From Epiperipatus broadwayi (lineage: Eukaryota; Onychophora; Udeonychophora; Euonychophora; Peripatidae), in the NCBI GenBank assembly GCA_028023455.1, contig JAQFVV010000231.1, forward strand, positions 943,001-1,007,000: a stretch of DNA of 64,000 bases, read 5' to 3'. Of this stretch, positions 59,360 to 64,000 are shown one piece after another. A model generated the notes under the pieces. It did no database searches. It was given only the letters and a program-made list of their open reading frames with translations, and had not been told where the DNA came from. The first letter of the stretch is position 1. The number at the start of each line of letters is the position of its first letter. The position numbers and the translations under genes are program-made.

Positions 59360-59830
59360 ACATTAAAAGTTTCTATGGATTGTAATAGAATAATAAATAT
59401 TATTTTTGTTGTAGTTTTTATTCATTTGTGAACATGTATAGAAATAAAATTTGCAAATTAAAAAAAATAATAATTTTTTTTTATTAAAAAAAAAAAAAGA
59501 ATTAAATAACAAACTGTAATTAATATGAAAATTTCTAAAATACAAAAAATAATAATGCTTATTATAATTAATTTTATTCAGTATTAAAATTTTAATATGT
59601 ACAGTTTTTTTATATATTTCAAATAAAACATAAAAGCAAACCACTTTTCCGTAGAGAGTTTGATGGAAATCATGAATTTCATTCTTGCAGATGCATAACA
59701 ACCTGCTAACGTCACATCAGATTGCGATTTTGTTTTTGTTTTATAATCAATGCATCGATGGACCTTCACAAACCCCAACCCTCTTTTTATAGCTCGTAAA
59801 TAATCATTTAGTTTTAAATTAACTTCATTA
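59360..59830 (-). other. Possible promoter and open frame, unresolved
   Basis: On the minus strand TATAAAAAGAGGG lies at about 59791-59779. An open frame then reads from about 59778 to 59584, with a protein-like first part (VHRCIDYKTKTKSQSDVTLA). A CRE-like TGACGTTA is within it. It could be the promoter and leader of an unrecognised retroelement or a short exon. The AT-rich remainder is featureless. Confidence 0.22.
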
Positions 59831-60631
59831 GGTTTATTATAAACATTGAAGGATTATTTACAAGTCTGAATGAAACAAAAGAGATTTCAAGTAGAGAAGC
59901 AATAAGATAGATAGATATATGTTCATATAATTGAGCAATAATCAATATATATCTAATGCATATTAATTAGTTTAATCAATAACCAAGTCATTGGTTTGAT
60001 ATTAATAAGATCGGATTCCATGTAGCTATGAAAATATCAACTGGTGCATGGGTTTGATCTCTGGTCTTAATGTTATTTAATTTTTTAGAAAGAGTGATTT
60101 AGTATTGTGAGATGTGGGTTAAAGGTTAGATAGCATCTTATGAACCAGAGTGTGAACAGAATGAGTGTAGTAATTCTTATATTGGGAAAAGGGCCATTAT
60201 GTATATTTTTATGAGGATGTTGGAAGATTAGTGAATTTGAATGAATCATGCTAGTGATAAATGTATGGAAAGGAAGAAGTGAAAAACAGTCCATAAGAAA
60301 GTGTTTTAATGTTTCTTCATTTTTATGACAGAGGACACATAATGCATCTGTATTTGTGAAATGTCAGTTGTAGAATAGAAAATAAGAAGTAGAAACGGTT
60401 TTGACATTCCAGGTAGCAATATCTGAACCTTTTTATAATGTATTTGTTACTACATAACAAGAAAGATTGACTATTATTTGATATACTATTATTATTTTCA
60501 ATTTGATATGATACCAATCATTAGTTTAATTTAGAAATAGATTATCATTTAGTGACAAAATATTGAATGGTAGCTAGGTTGGCTAATTGTCAGCTTAATA
60601 AAAATTCCTTAGCATACTAAAGAGATACAAT
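59831..60631. other. AT-rich stretch
   Basis: No feature could be supported; short chance frames only. Confidence 0.45.
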
Positions 60632-60740
60632 GTACAGTTCAGCATAGTTGGTAGAATGTCCAATGTGGGATTGATTCTGGCACTCACAAGACTGTCATTC
60701 AACTGCTTTATGAACTCCCAAACAATAAAGCCATATGCCT
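60632..60740 (+). mobile_element. tRNA-derived SINE copy (family S1)
   Basis: CAGCATAGTTGGTAGAATGTC is the A-box-like half and GGGATTGATTCTGGC is B-box-like. The 3' part TTTATGAACTCCCAAACAAT then AAAGCCATATG matches the copy at 29945 and the array at 58.2-59.2 kb. Confidence 0.68.
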
Positions 60741-60926
60741 TTTTTACTTTATTTAATGTCATTCAAGTTGACCTGCATGAAAGTAGCAGTGGCTCTGAAG
60801 AAGACTGCAGGATGGTTGAAACATAAGATTGTGTATGCATATATATACAACAAAAGGTTTTGCTAAAAAGCATTCAAAGTAGAGTGAATGAATATCATTT
60901 ATATACAATACCATATCTATACAAAT

Positions 60927-61914
60927 TAGGGGTTGGGAATATTTTTGAGTCAGAGAGCCATTTTGAGAAAATCATACAAAAATTAAAATTTAGGGAGCTG
61001 CAACTTGAAATCAATTTCATTCGTTATTTATAAATTTAAAAACATTCATCATCATCAACCATTATCAATCAACTGCAGGATGGTCTCTCCAAGTTCAATC
61101 CATATTCTCTGATCTTTAACTTCTCCTCTCCATATCACCCCTGCACACTTTCTTATTTCATCCATCCATCTCACATGTGGTCTCTTTCTGGGTCTTTTAC
61201 AATCTCTTGGAACCCAGTTGAAGATTTCAATTGTGCATTTATTATCATGTCTTCTAGAAATATCTCCTAACATTGCATATAATATTTTTGTGAGTGAAAT
61301 AAAATTTAATATCAGTGAAAAAAATCATTTATATAAATATAAAAGTTACAATGTTGATATTCAAATGTACTAATGTGACTTTTTAACTATTATGTTTTTA
61401 GCCAACTTGCTCAAATTCGGAATATATTTTGTGCATTTTAGTATTAATAATAAATCCTTCAGATTTGAATCAATCAGCCTGCTCCTGTGTTTACTTTTTA
61501 CCTAATTTATTGAAGAAAACAATGCATGTTCAGCTATTTTAATTTTAAACTACTCGCAATCGTCACAATAATTTATACAGATTTGCATTAATCATAATAA
61601 AATTAATACAATTAGTTACAAATTCTATATTAGTATACGTAAATAAAATATTATTTTATAATATATTAATTAGAGGAGATTTTAATCGAGACTTTCAAGC
61701 TTCCTTCAGCTAACCACTCCATCTTATATAACCGATACATAATCAGTACAATTCCCTTCTAATTATATCTAAAGCTCAGCATATACATTATAATTGTATT
61801 CAAACATAATATATTAATTTTTTAATAAAATTTATATATATCTAAAATAAGGAAGTCACACTTTTCTGCTAAAGAGCCACATTCAGCCTCGGAGTCACAG
61901 GTTCTCTATCCCTA
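60927..61914. mobile_element. hAT-type non-autonomous element (MITE), 988 bp
   Basis: The left end TAGGGGTTGGGAATATTTTT with GAGTCAGAGAGCC pairs imperfectly with the complement of the right end (TAGGGATAGAGAACC, GACTCCGAGGC, GAATGTGGCTCTTTAGC). The flanks are ATACAAAT (60919-60926) and ATATAAAT (61915-61922), an 8-bp duplication with one mismatch. There is no transposase. An RTE fragment sits inside at 61040-61275. Confidence 0.75.
61040..61275 (-). mobile_element. RTE LINE 3' fragment inside the hAT-type MITE
   Basis: The minus-strand frame 61273-61055 encodes PRDCKRPRKRPHVRWMDEIR, as in the C terminus of the 52-55 kb element. It ends with TTGATAATGGTTGATGATGA. Stops are absent, but only the last 72 codons are present. 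Confidence 0.88.
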
Positions 61915-62126
61915 ATATAAATCATAGGTTAGCAATGACATAAGCATTTGTAAAAAAAAGAGCATCATAGTTGGGTTGTTTTATTGATACAAGGATGGTA
62001 TGATACTTTGTATATTTTTTAAAGATAGCATTACGCATTGGATATTTTATACATAAATAAGTATAATCACAAAGAAATCAAGTGATATGTCATATGACCT
62101 AGTTTATTAAGCTTGTATTACAAATG

Positions 62127-62690
62127 TTATCCAATGAGCATGCCAATAGCTCTTAACAAGCTTTTTGGAATATCCCTATCCTCAGACCAGTTTCTACTTA
62201 ATAGTAAACCATTAAATAAAGTGCTGGGTTTGATTTGGTATTTTAAATCTAATGCTTGAACATTTTAGTGCTTCACTGAGGAAAGCCAGAAGCTAGAAAC
62301 CAGTCTGAGGATAGTAAACCATTAAATAATGTGCTGGAACTTGATCTGGTATTTTAAATATAATACTTGAATATTCTAGTGCTTCACTGAGGAAAGTTTC
62401 TAGCTTCTGGCATTCCTCAGTGAAGCACTAAAATATTCAAGCATTAGATTTAAACTACCAGATCAAGCCCATCACATTATTTAATGGTTTACTATCCTCA
62501 GACTGGTTTCTAGCTTCTGGCTTTCCTCAGTGAAGCACTAAAATGTTCAAGCATTACATTTAAAATACCAAATCAAACCCAGCACTTTATTTAATGGTTT
62601 ACTATTAAGTAGAAACTGGTCTGAGTACAGACATATTCTGAAAAGCTTGTTATGAACTATTGGCATGCTCATTAGATAATAGATAAGTAT
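62127..62690. repeat. Large imperfect palindrome of about 560 bp with internal duplication
   Basis: The left arm runs from about 62127 (AATGAGCATGCCAATAG) to 62400 and the right arm from about 62403 to 62690, its complement. Each arm contains two copies of a roughly 105-bp unit (AGTAAACCATTAAATAA ... CTTCACTGAGGAAAGCCAGA). The unit's core resembles the FB1 core. Confidence 0.88.
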
Positions 62691-63213
62691 GAATAGGAAT
62701 AACAATAAATAAATAAAATTAAAAATAAGGAACTCACATCATTGATATATGATATAACGTTCAATGATGCATGTAGATTAGTGATTTTCAACAGAAGACA
62801 TACACACACCCTGAAGTACAAAACAGGATAGTTTGGGATGTGTGAGAAAGAATACTATCAGAAAAAGTGCATGCATAATTTAAGGTAATATATAATATTT
62901 TTATGCAACCAATAATAATATATTTACTTGAGTTCATTGCATGTTTTGAATTTTGAATGAAATTTAAAACAGAATATGTGATTTGCAGGACTTGATTCCA
63001 GTAGAAATGGAAACAAAAGAAATGGAAACAAAAGATGTAGATATAGAAAAATGACAAAAAAAAACATGAGGAAAAAATACTAATAAAAAGAAGCTGTCAA
63101 CATCAGCGAAAGAGTGAAAAACTGGCAGGAGGAAGAGGCAAGCATATATACAGACTATGATGTACTAATTACAAATACAATGCCTAAGTTCTAAAAGATC
63201 TCACTTAAAGAAA

Positions 63214-63636
63214 TTAAAAGATCAAATCAAAATAGCAAGGACAAATAAAATGGACAATCATCAGTTCATAACAAAGGAGAAGAGCAATAGATATTATATT
63301 TAATGTTTCCGTGGTAATATGATGTAAACAAAGTACTTTTGGGTTATAACATGTATTATTTTGTATTAATTCCCAATGTTTCGATAAAATAACATCTGCC
63401 ATTGTCAAAGACAAGGTTTTTTTTTTTAAAAAAAAACCATTACATCTCAAGTAATAATGAGATCTAACTACTTCATGCTTAATCTTATTCTTTGCCTCAC
63501 ATTCAGTCAATCTCGCCTCACTTTCAATCTTATTATTAGTAAAGGTATAACAGTTTGTCTTTAAAAACTTGACTTTGACATTGGAGGCTGTTATTTTGTT
63601 GAAACGGTTGGGAATTAATAGAAAAGAATACCTCAT
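63214..63636 (-). CDS. Open frame of 140 codons, unknown
   Basis: ATG at 63636 to stop at 63214-63216. The first half is polar with several Cys and charged residues (SEARLTECEAKNKIKHEVVR), the centre reads KKKTLSLTMADVIL, and the end is hydrophobic (ISIALLLCYELMIVHFICPC), possibly a membrane segment. The composition is better than most frames here. The central DNA (complement GACAATGGCAGATGTTATTT, then CGAAACATTGGGAATTA) resembles motifs seen in transposon tails, so a decayed mobile element is a serious alternative. An A/T homopolymer pair at 63417-63436 lies in mid-frame. Confidence 0.3.
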   Translation of the reverse strand: MRYSFLLIPNRFNKITASNVKVKFLKTNCYTFTNNKIESEARLTECEAKNKIKHEVVRSHYYLRCNGFFLKKKTLSLTMADVILSKHWELIQNNTCYNPKVLCLHHITTETLNIISIALLLCYELMIVHFICPCYFDLIF

Positions 63637-64000
63637 TTAATCCCTAAAGTAGTTTTATATATATAGACAAAAAAAAAAAGAAACCAAGTTCAAGTAGTGA
63701 AGACCTCAACACAATTGTGAATGAAACTGTGACCCAAACCAGAAATAATTATTGAATCACACAAGGAATACTAAAAACTGGAATAAAAAAATGAAAAATG
63801 AGAAAATATGGTTGAAAAATTGAAGAACAGCCACATAATGCAAAATATAATAATCAAAAAATAATAGTAGATATTTTAGATATTTACTACACCTATTTAG
63901 GTAAGTATAACTTTAAGAAATAAAGTAGATTTTTAAACAAGTCATCTTTATTAATCAATAGTAGATTTAAATTTATTATATACAGGTTCAGTTTATATAA
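63637..64000. other. AT-rich stretch to the window edge
   Basis: A-rich runs. No feature could be supported. Confidence 0.5.

Overview
This window is AT-rich DNA from a eukaryote, almost certainly an animal. It has no operon structure or compact bacterial-type genes. It holds long (AT)n, (TAA)n and (CA)n microsatellites and many decayed transposons of animal type: an RTE-clade LINE, jockey/CR1-like LINEs, a hAT element with a BED finger, a mariner-like transposase relic, tRNA-derived SINEs and foldback MITEs. The species cannot be named from the sequence; an invertebrate fits the element mix, but this is inference. No intact conventional host gene could be demonstrated.

Layout. 1-1784: featureless AT-rich DNA. 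1785-4854: a complete but inactivated hAT transposon with an exact 8-bp target-site duplication. 5408-6540: a decayed RTE LINE. 6558-7162: first copy of a long-inverted-repeat family (FB1). 7.2-11.4 kb: AT-rich DNA and microsatellites. 11.4-13.7 kb: a decayed LINE (+). 14.2-15.4 kb: a jockey/CR1-like LINE (-) with two internal duplications. 15.6 kb: an RTE 3' end. 16.5-20.9 kb: tandem repeats, including ten copies of a 73-bp unit. 21.5-22.7 kb: an FB1 copy containing a truncated LINE. 24.2-28.5 kb: a stretch with little recognisable transposon sequence and several short minus-strand segments of coding-like composition; it is the best place to look for a host gene or unknown element. 28.7-34.3 kb: hairpin elements and the FB2 family, including a 471-bp tandem array. 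36.0 and 39.6-40.6 kb: pieces of another LINE, with a possible short-LTR element between them. 41.4-42.6 kb: an unidentified less AT-rich block. 43.3-43.9 kb: an 83-bp satellite. 44.9-49.9 kb: three more FB1 copies, LINE pieces and (ATT)n tracts. 50.4-55.3 kb: a nested transposon cluster around a near full-length RTE LINE with a 15-bp target-site duplication. 55.5 kb: a mariner relic. 56.8-59.2 kb: three tandem arrays, one made of SINE units. 60.9-61.9 kb: a hAT-type MITE carrying an RTE fragment. 62.1-62.7 kb: a large palindrome sharing a core with FB1.

The elements interact mainly by nesting. Target-site duplications allow the insertion order to be read in several places. Every coding element seen here carries stops or frameshifts.
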